In this document: positions 1 to 7,419 of the stretch, in pieces | How positions within the stretch are numbered: the stretch's first letter is position 1 | Layout: each line of letters starts with the position of its first letter | Assembly: GCA_964609465.1 (NCBI GenBank) | Contig: CAZSSQ010000011.1 | Coordinates: 1-26,037, forward strand | Direction: 5' to 3' | DNA: 26,037 nt | Origin: CAVSBT01 sp964609465 | GTDB taxonomy: Bacteria; Chloroflexota; Dehalococcoidia; DSTF01; JALHUB01 | Notes under the pieces: model-generated | The model's input: only the letters and a program-made list of their open reading frames with translations | Databases searched by the model: none | Told to the model about the DNA's origin: nothing | Translations under genes and position numbers: made by a program

Positions 1-135
1 CTGGATGCGCAGCAGGGGCGACTGGATGAGCCACCAACCTCCCACGGCCATGGCCGCCAGCAGCGCCAGGAACGCCACACGGCGAGCCCGCCGCAGCATG
101 TCGCCTTTCTTTGGCCGCCGGGCCACCGGCTCCAT
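1..135 (-). CDS. ftsQ: Cell division protein FtsQ, N-terminal fragment (cut by window edge)
   Basis: Only the first 45 codons are visible; the gene continues past base 1. The product begins with a short Arg/Lys-rich cytoplasmic stretch (residues 1-19), then a single hydrophobic segment (about 20-38, rich in Ala, Leu, Val and Trp). It then enters a Ser-Pro-Leu-Leu-Arg-Ile-Gln stretch, which looks like the start of the periplasmic or extracytoplasmic POTRA domain of FtsQ/DivIB. FtsQ bridges early and late divisome proteins and binds FtsL/FtsB. It is the last visible gene of the dcw operon, 52 bases after ddl, which is the usual place (ddl-ftsQ-ftsA-ftsZ). The start is uncertain. The ATG at 135 has no clear ribosome site. 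The in-frame ATG at 99 is preceded by AAGAAAGG at good spacing and would still keep the membrane segment. The assignment rests on position plus topology because the POTRA domain is not in view. Confidence 0.75.
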   Translation of the reverse strand, partial: MEPVARRPKKGDMLRRARRVAFLALLAAMAVGGWWLIQSPLLRIQ

Positions 136-187
136 AGCCCGGCTGTGAGTCTGCCTGCCGGGCAGTCGGGTGGTGACGCGGGGTCGC
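136..187. other. ddl-ftsQ spacer with a short CTGCCTGCCGGGCAG palindrome
   Basis: This 52-base spacer is long for this tightly packed operon. It contains CTGCC (151-155 and 155-159) facing GGCAG (161-165), a reduced form of the GCCTG/CAGGC repeat found in ftsW and selB. No promoter or T-run is visible. Confidence 0.4.
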
Positions 188-1276
188 TCAGGCACGGCGA
201 CGCTTCTCCTCGTGGCGTTCCAGGGCCAGGTCCACCAGGCGGCTGATGAGCTGGCTGTAGCTGAGGCCGCCCAGTTGCCAGAGCCTGGGAAACATGCTGA
301 TGGGCGTGAAGCCCGGGATGGTGTTGATCTCGTCCAGGTAGACGGCGCCGTCGGGCAGCAAAAAGGAATCGACCCGGCCCATGCCGGCGCAGTCGATGGC
401 CCTGTAGGCCTGGACCGCCATCGCCTGGATGCGGGCCGCCGTCTCGGCGGGCACCTTGGCAGGGGCGATGAGCTGAGTGTTGGGGTCCAGGTACTTGGCC
501 TCGTAGTCGTAGAACTCGCGCTGGCAGACGATCTCGCCCAGGGGCGAGGTCTGGGGGTCATCGTTGCCGAGGACGGCGCACTCGATCTCGCGGCCCTGGA
601 CGCCACGCTCCACCACCAGCTTGCGGTCGTAGCGGAGGGCAAGCTGGACCGCCTCCGCCAGGTCCTCGCGGGAGCGGACCTTTGTGATGCCGACGCTGCT
701 GCCGCCGTTGGCCGGCTTCACGAACCAGGGGTAGGGCATGGCAGCCTCCAGCTCCCGCGTGACCGTCTGCTGGTCGCTTTCCCAGCGCCGGGCGAGGACG
801 ACGCGATAGTCGGGTACGGGCAGGCCAGCCTGGGCAAAGAGGGCCTTCATGAGGGCCTTGTCCAGGCCGACGGCGCTGGCAGCCACACCCGCCCCCACGT
901 AGGGCACGTCGGCCATCTCCAGGAGGCCTTGCAGAGTGCCGTCCTCGCCGTAGGGCCCGTGGATAAGGGGGAAGACGACATCCACCCGGCTCAGGACCTC
1001 CAGGGCCTGGGGCCGGGCCAGCAGGCCCTCTCCGCCTGCGGAGCCGGTATCCAAAGTCTTCTGATAGAGGGCCTCGTCGCGGGACACGATGGACTCCGTC
1101 TCTTGAGGCGTCAGCCAGGCGCCGGAGCGCGTGATGCCGATGGGCACCACCTCAAAGCGCTCCTTGTCGGCGGCGGCGATGACGTGCTGGGCTGATACCA
1201 CCGACACCTCGTGCTCCCCCGAGCGTCCCCCGAAGATGATCCCCAGCCGCAGGTGGCTACCGGCGTCGGCGGCCAT
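188..1276 (-). CDS. ddl: D-alanine--D-alanine ligase
   Basis: ATP-grasp ligase (362 aa) that joins two D-alanines to make the dipeptide MurF adds to the peptidoglycan precursor. Visible signatures are FGGRSGEHEVS near the N-terminus, HGPYGEDGTLQG, the ATP-grasp stretch PWFVKPANGGSSVG, and the C-terminal metal and D-Ala site EINTIPGFTP. The length fits the family (about 310-370 aa). The frame stays open well upstream, but the homologous start is the ATG at 1276. It overlaps the murB stop by one base (TGATG) and has GGAGG 7 bases upstream inside murB, so the two are probably translationally coupled. FGGRSGEHEVS is typical of the DdlA/B-type cytosolic enzyme. I cannot decide D-Ala versus D-Lac specificity by eye; the dcw context favours D-Ala-D-Ala. 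Confidence 0.95.
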   Translation of the reverse strand: MAADAGSHLRLGIIFGGRSGEHEVSVVSAQHVIAAADKERFEVVPIGITRSGAWLTPQETESIVSRDEALYQKTLDTGSAGGEGLLARPQALEVLSRVDVVFPLIHGPYGEDGTLQGLLEMADVPYVGAGVAASAVGLDKALMKALFAQAGLPVPDYRVVLARRWESDQQTVTRELEAAMPYPWFVKPANGGSSVGITKVRSREDLAEAVQLALRYDRKLVVERGVQGREIECAVLGNDDPQTSPLGEIVCQREFYDYEAKYLDPNTQLIAPAKVPAETAARIQAMAVQAYRAIDCAGMGRVDSFLLPDGAVYLDEINTIPGFTPISMFPRLWQLGGLSYSQLISRLVDLALERHEEKRRRA

Positions 1277-2196
1277 CAGAAGCCCTCCCCCACCAGTGCC
1301 ACCTCCAGATCCAGGTCGAGGCCGAAGCGGGCCATGACCCGCTCCCGTGCCAGATCGATGAGCGCTTTCACGTCGGCGGCGCGGGCGCGGCCGGTGTTGA
1401 CGAAGAAGTTGGTGTGCTTGGGCGAGATAACGGCGTCGCCGATGCGGTATCCTCTTAGCCCTGCCTGGTCGATGAGCCACCAGGCCGGATGCTCGGGGGT
1501 GTTCTTGAAGATGGAGCCAGCGTTGCGGCCTCGGGGCTGCGCGGCCAGCCGCCGGCGGTCCAGCTCCGACACCCGCTCCACCAGCCGGGCGGCGTCGCCC
1601 CGCAGGAGGCGGAAGGTGGCGGAGAGGACGGCCTTGCCCTCCAGGAGGCCGCGGGTGAGGGCGCTGCCCCGGTACACGAGCCCCAGGTCGGCGGCGGGCA
1701 CCTCATGTTCGCCCGTGCTGTTGGCGACGCGGGCGCTGAGGAGGACGTCGGCCAAGCAGCCGCCGTAGGCACCGGCGTTGTAGACGACGGCGCCGCCGAC
1801 GGTGCCGGGGATTCCGCCTGCCCATTCCAGGCCGGCCCAGCCCTGACGCGCCAGGCTGCGGGCCAGGGCGGCGAGGCTGGCGCCGGAGGCCGCCTGGAGC
1901 AGAGCACCGTCGCCGTCCGGCTGCGGCCCCTCGACCTGGGTGGCGCGGTTCTCGATGGTGACCCCCCGGATGCCCAGGTCCCCCACCAGGATGTTGCTGC
2001 CCGACCCTAGGACGAAGAAGGGCGTCTGGTAGCGATGACAGAGGGCGAGAGCTTGGGCCAAAGCCTCGGGGGAGCCGGCCACCAGGTAGGCGTCGGCGGG
2101 CCCGCCGATGCCGAAGGTGGTGTGGCGCGCCAGCGGCTCCTCCTCTCGGACGGGGCCCAGCGCGGCCAGTTCAGCTATCAGTTCGCGCGCTATCAT
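1276..2196 (-). CDS. murB: UDP-N-acetylenolpyruvoylglucosamine reductase
   Basis: FAD-dependent cytosolic enzyme (306 aa) that reduces UDP-GlcNAc-enolpyruvate to UDP-MurNAc with NADPH. The FAD domain shows RHTTFGIGGPADAYL (about residues 24-38), LGSGSNILVGD, and GIPGTVGGAVVYNAGAYGG. The C-terminal substrate domain has NAGSIFKN, carrying the likely catalytic serine, and a conserved stretch with GDAVISPKHTNFFVN. The compact length and the AGSIFKN form fit a type II (Gram-positive-like) MurB. The ATG at 2196 overlaps the murC stop by one base (TGATG), with AGGAAGG just upstream in murC, so translation is probably coupled. murA, the enzyme of the preceding step, is not in the window. Confidence 0.95.
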   Translation of the reverse strand: MIARELIAELAALGPVREEEPLARHTTFGIGGPADAYLVAGSPEALAQALALCHRYQTPFFVLGSGSNILVGDLGIRGVTIENRATQVEGPQPDGDGALLQAASGASLAALARSLARQGWAGLEWAGGIPGTVGGAVVYNAGAYGGCLADVLLSARVANSTGEHEVPAADLGLVYRGSALTRGLLEGKAVLSATFRLLRGDAARLVERVSELDRRRLAAQPRGRNAGSIFKNTPEHPAWWLIDQAGLRGYRIGDAVISPKHTNFFVNTGRARAADVKALIDLARERVMARFGLDLDLEVALVGEGF

Positions 2197-3617
2197 CAGG
2201 CCTTCCTGCTCCGCAGGCGCTCCAGCACCATGGGGCCCACCTGGTCCACGTCGCCGGCGCCGATGGTGAAGAACACGTCGCCCGGCCGGAGCAGGGCGGC
2301 GACCGTCTCCGCTGCCTCCTCGAAGGAAGGGACGAAGCGGGCGCGGGGCCGCTCGATGGCCTCTGCTAGTTGGCGGCCGTCCATGCCGGCCTCGGGAGTC
2401 TCGCGGGCGGCGTACGTGTCAGCGATGAGCAACTCATCCACCCCTTCGAAGCAGGTGCGGAAGCCCTCCAGCAGGTAGCGGGTGCGGCTGTAGGTGTGGG
2501 GCTGGAAGAGGCACACCAGTCGCTGGCCGCCGAAGCGCTGACGGGCGGTGGCCACGGTGGCCCGCACCTCTGTTGGGTGGTGGGCGTAGTCGTCCATGAC
2601 GGTGACGCCGCCGGCCTCGCCCACAAGCTCGAAGCGCCGGTGGACGCCCCGGAAGGTGGCCACGGCCTCGCGCACCGTCTCCAGGGGCACGTCCAGGGCG
2701 TGGGCGGCGGCGATGGCAGCCAGGGCGTTGGCCACGTTGTGGCGCCCCGGGACGCCGGTGTGGAAGGAACCGTGCGCCCGCCCCTGACGGAGCGCCCGGA
2801 AGGAGTAGGAGCCGTCAGGCTGGGGCTCCAGGGCCTCGGCCGTCCAGAGGGCAGGGCGGTCCAGGGCGTAGGACTCGACATAACGTGTGACAACCGGAGC
2901 CGCCGGTGGGCTGCCCTCAAGCCCCAGGAGGCCGCGTACGGTGGCGTTGTCGGCCCCAGCGATGATGCGCCCGTCGGAAGGCACCTGGCCCAGGAAGCGG
3001 CCGAAGGCTTCGGTCAGGTGCTCGGGGGTTCCGTAGATGTCGAGGTGGTCGGGCTCGACGTTGGTGACGACGGCTAGCTGGGGATGATAGCTGAGGAAGG
3101 CGGCGTCGAACTCGTCGGCTTCCACCACGATGTGGCGGCCGCTGCCGGCAGCGGCGTTGCCCCCCAGGTCCGCGACCTCGCCCCCTATCAGGTAGGTGGG
3201 GGAGAAGCCGGCCTGCTTCAGGATGAAGGCGATGAGGGCAGAGGTGGTGGTCTTGCCGTGGGTGCCGGCGACGGCGACGGCGTAGCGTCCCTCCATGAGG
3301 CGGGCCACCATCTCGGCGCGCTTGATGACGGGCAGGCCACGGCGGCGCGCCTCGGCGATCTCGGGGTTGTCGTCGCGGGCGGCGGACGTGGTCACCACGA
3401 GCGCCACGTCGCCTACGTTCTCCGCCCGGTGGCCCTCGAAAACGGAGGCGCCCTCGGCGGCCAGGCGCTCAGTGAGCGGCGACGGCCGCAGGTCGGACCC
3501 GCTGACGGTGTGACCCCAGGTCAGCAGGATGTGGGCGATGGCGGACATGTGTATCCCGCCGATGCCCACCAGGTGCACCCGCTGCGGGATCTGCTGGCCG
3601 ACCGGTGCTTCTGTCAT
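2196..3617 (-). CDS. murC: UDP-N-acetylmuramate--L-alanine ligase
   Basis: First Mur ligase (473 aa): adds L-Ala to UDP-MurNAc with ATP in the cytosol. The N-terminal Rossmann domain begins VHLVGIGGIHMSAIAHIL (about residues 14-31). The central ATPase domain has the P-loop AGTHGKTTT and DEFDAAFLSYHPQLAVVTN followed by PDHLDIY. The C-terminal domain has GVHRRFE and DDYAHHPTEV, typical of MurC. The nucleotide-loop variant GIGGIHMSAIA, in place of the common GxGGxGMS(G/A)IA, fits my memory of Chloroflexota sequences. The frame is open far upstream through murG, but homology starts near the ATG at 3617, 11 bases after the murG stop. A GTG at 3626 in the same frame is an alternative. No strong Shine-Dalgarno site precedes either. 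Confidence 0.95.
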   Translation of the reverse strand: MTEAPVGQQIPQRVHLVGIGGIHMSAIAHILLTWGHTVSGSDLRPSPLTERLAAEGASVFEGHRAENVGDVALVVTTSAARDDNPEIAEARRRGLPVIKRAEMVARLMEGRYAVAVAGTHGKTTTSALIAFILKQAGFSPTYLIGGEVADLGGNAAAGSGRHIVVEADEFDAAFLSYHPQLAVVTNVEPDHLDIYGTPEHLTEAFGRFLGQVPSDGRIIAGADNATVRGLLGLEGSPPAAPVVTRYVESYALDRPALWTAEALEPQPDGSYSFRALRQGRAHGSFHTGVPGRHNVANALAAIAAAHALDVPLETVREAVATFRGVHRRFELVGEAGGVTVMDDYAHHPTEVRATVATARQRFGGQRLVCLFQPHTYSRTRYLLEGFRTCFEGVDELLIADTYAARETPEAGMDGRQLAEAIERPRARFVPSFEEAAETVAALLRPGDVFFTIGAGDVDQVGPMVLERLRSRKA

Positions 3618-3628
3618 CGTCGTCACGT

Positions 3629-4726
3629 TCAGGCCGCCGCCTCCAGCACCAGGCGCGCGATCTCCTGGGCCGCCTCGGGCCGGGCGGCGCCGCGCAGGGC
3701 GGCGGCCATGGACTCCAGCCGTGGCCGGTCGTTCAGGAGTGCGCGCACGCGTTCGAACAGGCGGGCCAGGTCTCCCTCTTCTAGGACGACGGCCCCGCCC
3801 AGGTCCTCGAGGTAGCGGGCGTTGACCCGCTGGTGGCCGCCGGCGTAAGGGTAGGGGACGAGGATGGCCGGCAGGCCCACGGCCGTCAGCTCTCCCAGCG
3901 TCGAGGCGCCGGAGCGCATCAGCGCCAGGTCGGCGGCGGCCATCGCCCAGGGCATCTCCTCGTGGAGGTAGTCGTGCAGGTGGTAGGCGGAGCGGCGGGC
4001 CTCGGGCAGGCGTTCGCGGGCCTCGGCCAGCCAGGGGTGGTCGGCGCGACCGGAGACATGCACCACCTGGCACACCTCCAGCAGCCGTGCGAGCTGTTCG
4101 GCCACGGCCTGGTTGATGGAGTGGCCGCCCTGACTGCCACCGCTGACGAACAGGGCAGGGAGCTGCGGGTCCAGGCCCAGGCGGCGGCGCCCCTCGTCCT
4201 TCTGAGCCTCGAGGAAGCCGCGTCGCACCGGATAGCCGGTGACGACGGCCTTGCCCGACGGCAGTTGTGCCGCCGCCGGCGCGGCCGTGACGGCTATGCG
4301 GCGGGCCAGACGGGCCAGGAGCCGCACCGCCCAGCCGGGCACCAGGTCCGGCAGGTACACCACCAGCGGTCGACGGCGCACGCGGGTGGCCAGGGCCACG
4401 GGCACGCTGGCGTAGCCTCCGGTGGCGAAAACGGCGTCGGGCCGGAAGCGCCCGACGGCGCGCGTGGCCTGGAGAGCGCCGGCCATCAGGTTGAAGAGGC
4501 CCTTCGCCAGGCCCCACGGCGTGCCGACGCGGAGGGCGCCGGCCCTGACGGGCTGGAAGTCCAGGCCCTCGCGCCGCACCAGCTCCTCCTCGCCGCGCGT
4601 CCTTGGGCCCACGAAGAGGAGGTCCACTGGCCGCTCGGCCGTTGAGATCTCGCGGAGGGCGGCGGCCACGGCCAGGGCCGGGTACACGTGTCCGCCTGTG
4701 CCGCCGCCGGTCAGCATCACTTTCAC
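3629..4726 (-). CDS. murG: UDP-GlcNAc:MurNAc-(pentapeptide)-undecaprenyl transferase
   Basis: Peripheral membrane GT-B glycosyltransferase (365 aa) that adds GlcNAc to lipid I to form lipid II on the cytoplasmic face. The N-terminal acceptor domain starts with the glycine-rich loop GGGTGGHVYPALAVA (residues 7-21) and includes ATGGYASVP. The C-terminal UDP-GlcNAc domain has VSGGSQGGHSIN and SGASTLGELTAVGLPAILVPYP followed by GGHQRVNARYL. The start is GTG at 4726, overlapping the ftsW stop by four bases (GTGA), with AAAGGA a few bases upstream. That ribosome site lies immediately beside the repeat-rich 3' end of ftsW (see repeat at 4741-4806). Confidence 0.95.
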   Translation of the reverse strand: MKVMLTGGGTGGHVYPALAVAAALREISTAERPVDLLFVGPRTRGEEELVRREGLDFQPVRAGALRVGTPWGLAKGLFNLMAGALQATRAVGRFRPDAVFATGGYASVPVALATRVRRRPLVVYLPDLVPGWAVRLLARLARRIAVTAAPAAAQLPSGKAVVTGYPVRRGFLEAQKDEGRRRLGLDPQLPALFVSGGSQGGHSINQAVAEQLARLLEVCQVVHVSGRADHPWLAEARERLPEARRSAYHLHDYLHEEMPWAMAAADLALMRSGASTLGELTAVGLPAILVPYPYAGGHQRVNARYLEDLGGAVVLEEGDLARLFERVRALLNDRPRLESMAAALRGAARPEAAQEIARLVLEAAA

Positions 4727-5994
4727 CGGCGTCCTTTCCCGCCCGCCTGCCTGCCTGCCTGCCGGACAGGCGGGCCGGACAGGCTGGCCGGACGGGCAGG
4801 CCTGCGGGCGCCGCGGACGGGCCAGCGAGCCCGTTCAGCAGGCGCCCGCGCCCGTCTCTCGCGGTCCAGGTAGCCATTGTCGCGGCCATAGCGCGATACG
4901 CTGAGGACGATGCCGATGCCGGCGAGCAGCGCCGCCAGCGCTGAGCCGCCGTAGCTAAGGAAGGGCAGAGGCACCCCCGTCAGCGGGATGGAGCGTGTGA
5001 TGCCTCCTATGTTGACCAGGGTCTGGTAGGCGATCCAACTGATGACGCCCACCGTCAGCAAAGCCCCGAAATCGTCCCGCGCGTTCACCACCGTCCGGAA
5101 GCCGCGGTAGATGAGGAAGGCGAAGAGGGCTATCACCAGGACGGCGCCGATGAAGCCCATCTCCTCGCCGATAATGGCGAAGATGCCGTCGGTGTGGGAG
5201 CCGGGCACGTAGAAGAACTTCTGCCGGCTGGCGCCGATGCCCAGGCCGTGGATGCCGCCGCTACCCAGGGCGATGAGAAGCTGGAGGATGTGGAAGCCGC
5301 GGCCCGCGGGATCCTCCTCGGCGGAGGTGAAGGCGAAGACCCGGTCCACACGGTACTCGCCGGCCAGGATAAAGAGGCCTCCCATGACGCCCCCAATGAG
5401 CACTAGAGCTAGCAGGTGGGTCAGGGAGCCCCCAGCCACGAAGAAGAGGGTGACCATAGCGAGAACAATGATGAGGGTGGTGCCCATGTCGGGCTCCAGC
5501 ATTACCAGGCCTGCCACCAGCCCCACCAGCGAAACGAAGGGCACGAAGCCCATGGCGAAGCTCTTCACCTCCAGCTTGGGGGAGGTCAGCCAGGCTGCGA
5601 CATAGACGATCAGGGCCAGCTTGGCGAACTCGCTGGGCTGCACCGGCGGCAGCGGGCCCAGGGCGATCCAGCGCGTCGACCCGTTGCGCTCGACACCGAT
5701 GCCGGGGACCAGGACCGCCAGGAGCCCAACCACGGCGGCTGCCATCAGGTAAGGGCTCACCTGGCGCAGCGTGTGGTAGTCCGTGCGCATCAGGATCACC
5801 AGGGCCGCCAGCCCCAGGACGGCCCACACGGCCTGCCGGACCACGAAGTAGGTAACGTCGTTGTACTCCAGTTGGCCCACAGCAAAGCTGGCGCTGTAGA
5901 CGGTGATGAGCCCCACCACCAGCAGCGCCGCCACCAGGCCGAGGATGACGTAGTCCGGCTGGCCGGCGCGGAGGCGGCTTGTCTGGGTGGCCAC
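4723..5994 (-). CDS. ftsW: Septal peptidoglycan polymerase FtsW (SEDS family)
   Basis: Polytopic membrane glycan polymerase (423 aa) that works with FtsI at the septum. About ten hydrophobic segments are visible from residue 14 to about 375. SEDS signatures include GSTRWIALGPLPPVQPSEFAK, LEPDMGTT, IIGEEMGFIGA and the late PLTGVPLPFLSYGGSAL. The location between murD and murG is standard for ftsW rather than rodA. The GTG start at 5994 lies two bases after the murD stop, with GGGGAGGG about nine bases upstream. The tail after about residue 380 is very basic and Arg/Ala/Gly-rich. Its last part (about residues 397-418) is encoded by tandem and palindromic GC-rich repeats, so the cytoplasmic C-terminus was probably extended or replaced by repeat spread. 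It is unlikely to matter for catalysis. Confidence 0.93.
   Translation of the reverse strand: MATQTSRLRAGQPDYVILGLVAALLVVGLITVYSASFAVGQLEYNDVTYFVVRQAVWAVLGLAALVILMRTDYHTLRQVSPYLMAAAVVGLLAVLVPGIGVERNGSTRWIALGPLPPVQPSEFAKLALIVYVAAWLTSPKLEVKSFAMGFVPFVSLVGLVAGLVMLEPDMGTTLIIVLAMVTLFFVAGGSLTHLLALVLIGGVMGGLFILAGEYRVDRVFAFTSAEEDPAGRGFHILQLLIALGSGGIHGLGIGASRQKFFYVPGSHTDGIFAIIGEEMGFIGAVLVIALFAFLIYRGFRTVVNARDDFGALLTVGVISWIAYQTLVNIGGITRSIPLTGVPLPFLSYGGSALAALLAGIGIVLSVSRYGRDNGYLDRERRARAPAERARWPVRGARRPARPASLSGPPVRQAGRQAGGKGRR
4741..4806. repeat. GC-rich palindromic and tandem repeat inside the 3' end of ftsW
   Basis: Three structures overlap here. GCCT occurs four times in tandem (4745-4760). A perfect 9-bp inverted repeat pairs GCCCGCCTG (4741-4749) with CAGGCGGGC (4767-4775). 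Three 13-bp units follow one another: GCCGGACAGGCGG (4761-4773), GCCGGACAGGCTG (4774-4786) and GCCGGACGGGCAG (4787-4799). The block lies wholly in the ftsW reading frame just before the murG ribosome site. The same GCCTGCCTG motif recurs in selB (24715-24737), and shorter forms lie in two spacers (about 151-165 and 15564-15579). That looks like an interspersed repeat family rather than local slippage alone. Confidence 0.85.
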
Positions 5995-5996
5995 GA

Positions 5997-7409
5997 CTAC
6001 TGCCCTCCCCGTGCGCCTGAGGCGGGGCGAAGCGCCAGGACCAGGCGGCGGAACTCCTCGCCCCGCTGCTCGAAGTTCTCGAAGGCATCGAAGCTGGTGC
6101 AGGCCGGCGAGAGCAGGACAACGTCCCCCGGCCGGGCGGCGCTGCTCGCGGCCGACACCGCCTCGGCCAGCGTGCCCGCCCGCAGTATCTGGGGCTTCTC
6201 TTCGCGGGCCAGCTCCCCGGCCGCGGCCCGCAGAGCATCCTCCAGGACGGGTGCCGCCTCGCCAAAAACGACCACAGCCCGGCAGCGCCGGCAGGCTTCG
6301 GCTGCCATCTCCTCCAGGGGCAGGTGCTTCTCGCGGCCGCCCAGCAGCAGCACCACCGGCTCCTCGAAGGAGCGCAGGCCGGCCAGGGCACGCTCGGGCG
6401 TCGTGGCGATGGAATCGTTGTAGTAGGCGACGCCTCCCAGGCTGGCCACCAGCTCCAGGCGGTGGGGCGCCGGTCGGAAGGCACGGACGGCCGAGGCCAT
6501 GCCGGACGGCGGCAGATCGCAGGCGGTACCCACCGCCACCGCCGCCAGCACGTTGGTCAGGTTGTGGCGCCCGCGCAGCGGCACCTCTGATCCCCGGAGT
6601 ACTGCCGTCTCGTGGCCGCCACGTCGGCAGACCACGACGCCGTCGCGCAGGAAGGCGCCGTCGCCCGGGGGCTCAGCCTCCAGGGCGAAGAAGAGCACCT
6701 CGCCAGCGGTGTGGTCAGCCAGCTCCCGGGTCACGTCGTCCTCGTAGTTGAGCACCGCTAGGTCACCCGCGCCCTGGTAGGCGAGGATCTTGCGTTTCAG
6801 GGCTACGTAGTCGGGCCAGGCGTAGCGGTCCAGGTGGTTGGGCGTAACGTTGAGGATGCAGGCGACATGGGGGCTGCGATCCACCAGCTCGAGCTGGGTG
6901 TGGCTGATCTCTACCGTCACCCAGGTTTCGGGCGTCAGGCGGTCAAGGAGCGCCAGCAGGCCGACGCCGATGTTGCCTCCCACGGCGTGCGGCCGACCGG
7001 CGGCGGCGAACATGTCGCCGACCAGCCCGGTGACGGTGGTCTTGCCACTGCTGCCGGTGATGCCGACCACCGGCCCCGGGCAGAGCTTCAGGAAAAGGCG
7101 CATCATGGAGCTGAAGGGAATACCGCTCTCCTGGGCCGCCTGCAGGGCTGGGATGTCCAGCGGCACCCCCTGTGAGACAAAGACCATGTCCGCCGACACG
7201 GTATCGGCGACGGCGTTTTGGCCCAGGGAGAGGCGCACCGGCACGCCGTTCAGCTCCTTGAGGCGGCCGGCCAGCCGGTCAGCGGGCCTGGCGTCGCTGG
7301 CGGTGACGTGGGCGCCCTGGGCCGCCAAATAGCGCACCAGATCGACCCCTTCGATACCGAGACCGACCACTGTCACCTTCTTGCCCTGGACCTCTGGATA
7401 ACCTGTCAT
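5997..7409 (-). CDS. murD: UDP-N-acetylmuramoyl-L-alanine--D-glutamate ligase
   Basis: Mur ligase (470 aa) that adds D-Glu to UDP-MurNAc-L-Ala. The N-terminal nucleotide-binding fold reads VTVVGLGIEGVDLVRYLAAQGAHVTASD (residues 12-39, split by convention at ASD). The ATPase domain has GITGSSGKTTVTGL, then HTQLELVDRSPHVACILN followed by PNHLDRY. The C-terminal domain has RGRHNLTNVLAA, YYNDSIATTPERALAGL, and LLLGGREKHLPL, all typical of MurD. The ATG at 7409 lies ten bases after the mraY stop. No Shine-Dalgarno sequence is visible, and the preceding 40 bases are unusually A+T-rich for this window. Downstream, ftsW starts two bases after the stop. Confidence 0.95.
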   Translation of the reverse strand: MTGYPEVQGKKVTVVGLGIEGVDLVRYLAAQGAHVTASDARPADRLAGRLKELNGVPVRLSLGQNAVADTVSADMVFVSQGVPLDIPALQAAQESGIPFSSMMRLFLKLCPGPVVGITGSSGKTTVTGLVGDMFAAAGRPHAVGGNIGVGLLALLDRLTPETWVTVEISHTQLELVDRSPHVACILNVTPNHLDRYAWPDYVALKRKILAYQGAGDLAVLNYEDDVTRELADHTAGEVLFFALEAEPPGDGAFLRDGVVVCRRGGHETAVLRGSEVPLRGRHNLTNVLAAVAVGTACDLPPSGMASAVRAFRPAPHRLELVASLGGVAYYNDSIATTPERALAGLRSFEEPVVLLLGGREKHLPLEEMAAEACRRCRAVVVFGEAAPVLEDALRAAAGELAREEKPQILRAGTLAEAVSAASSAARPGDVVLLSPACTSFDAFENFEQRGEEFRRLVLALRPASGARGGQ

Positions 7410-7419
7410 AGCATTTTAA

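Noticed and set aside
170..1195. Long plus-strand open frame (about 340 codons) opposite ddl
   Set aside because: It is antisense to a clear ddl, has no recognisable domain, and similar long frames occur opposite nearly every gene here because high G+C removes stop codons.
3618..4889. Extension of the murC frame far upstream through murG and into ftsW
   Set aside because: The extra 420 or so residues are Arg/Pro/Gly-rich noise in a different frame of murG and ftsW; murC homology begins near 3617.
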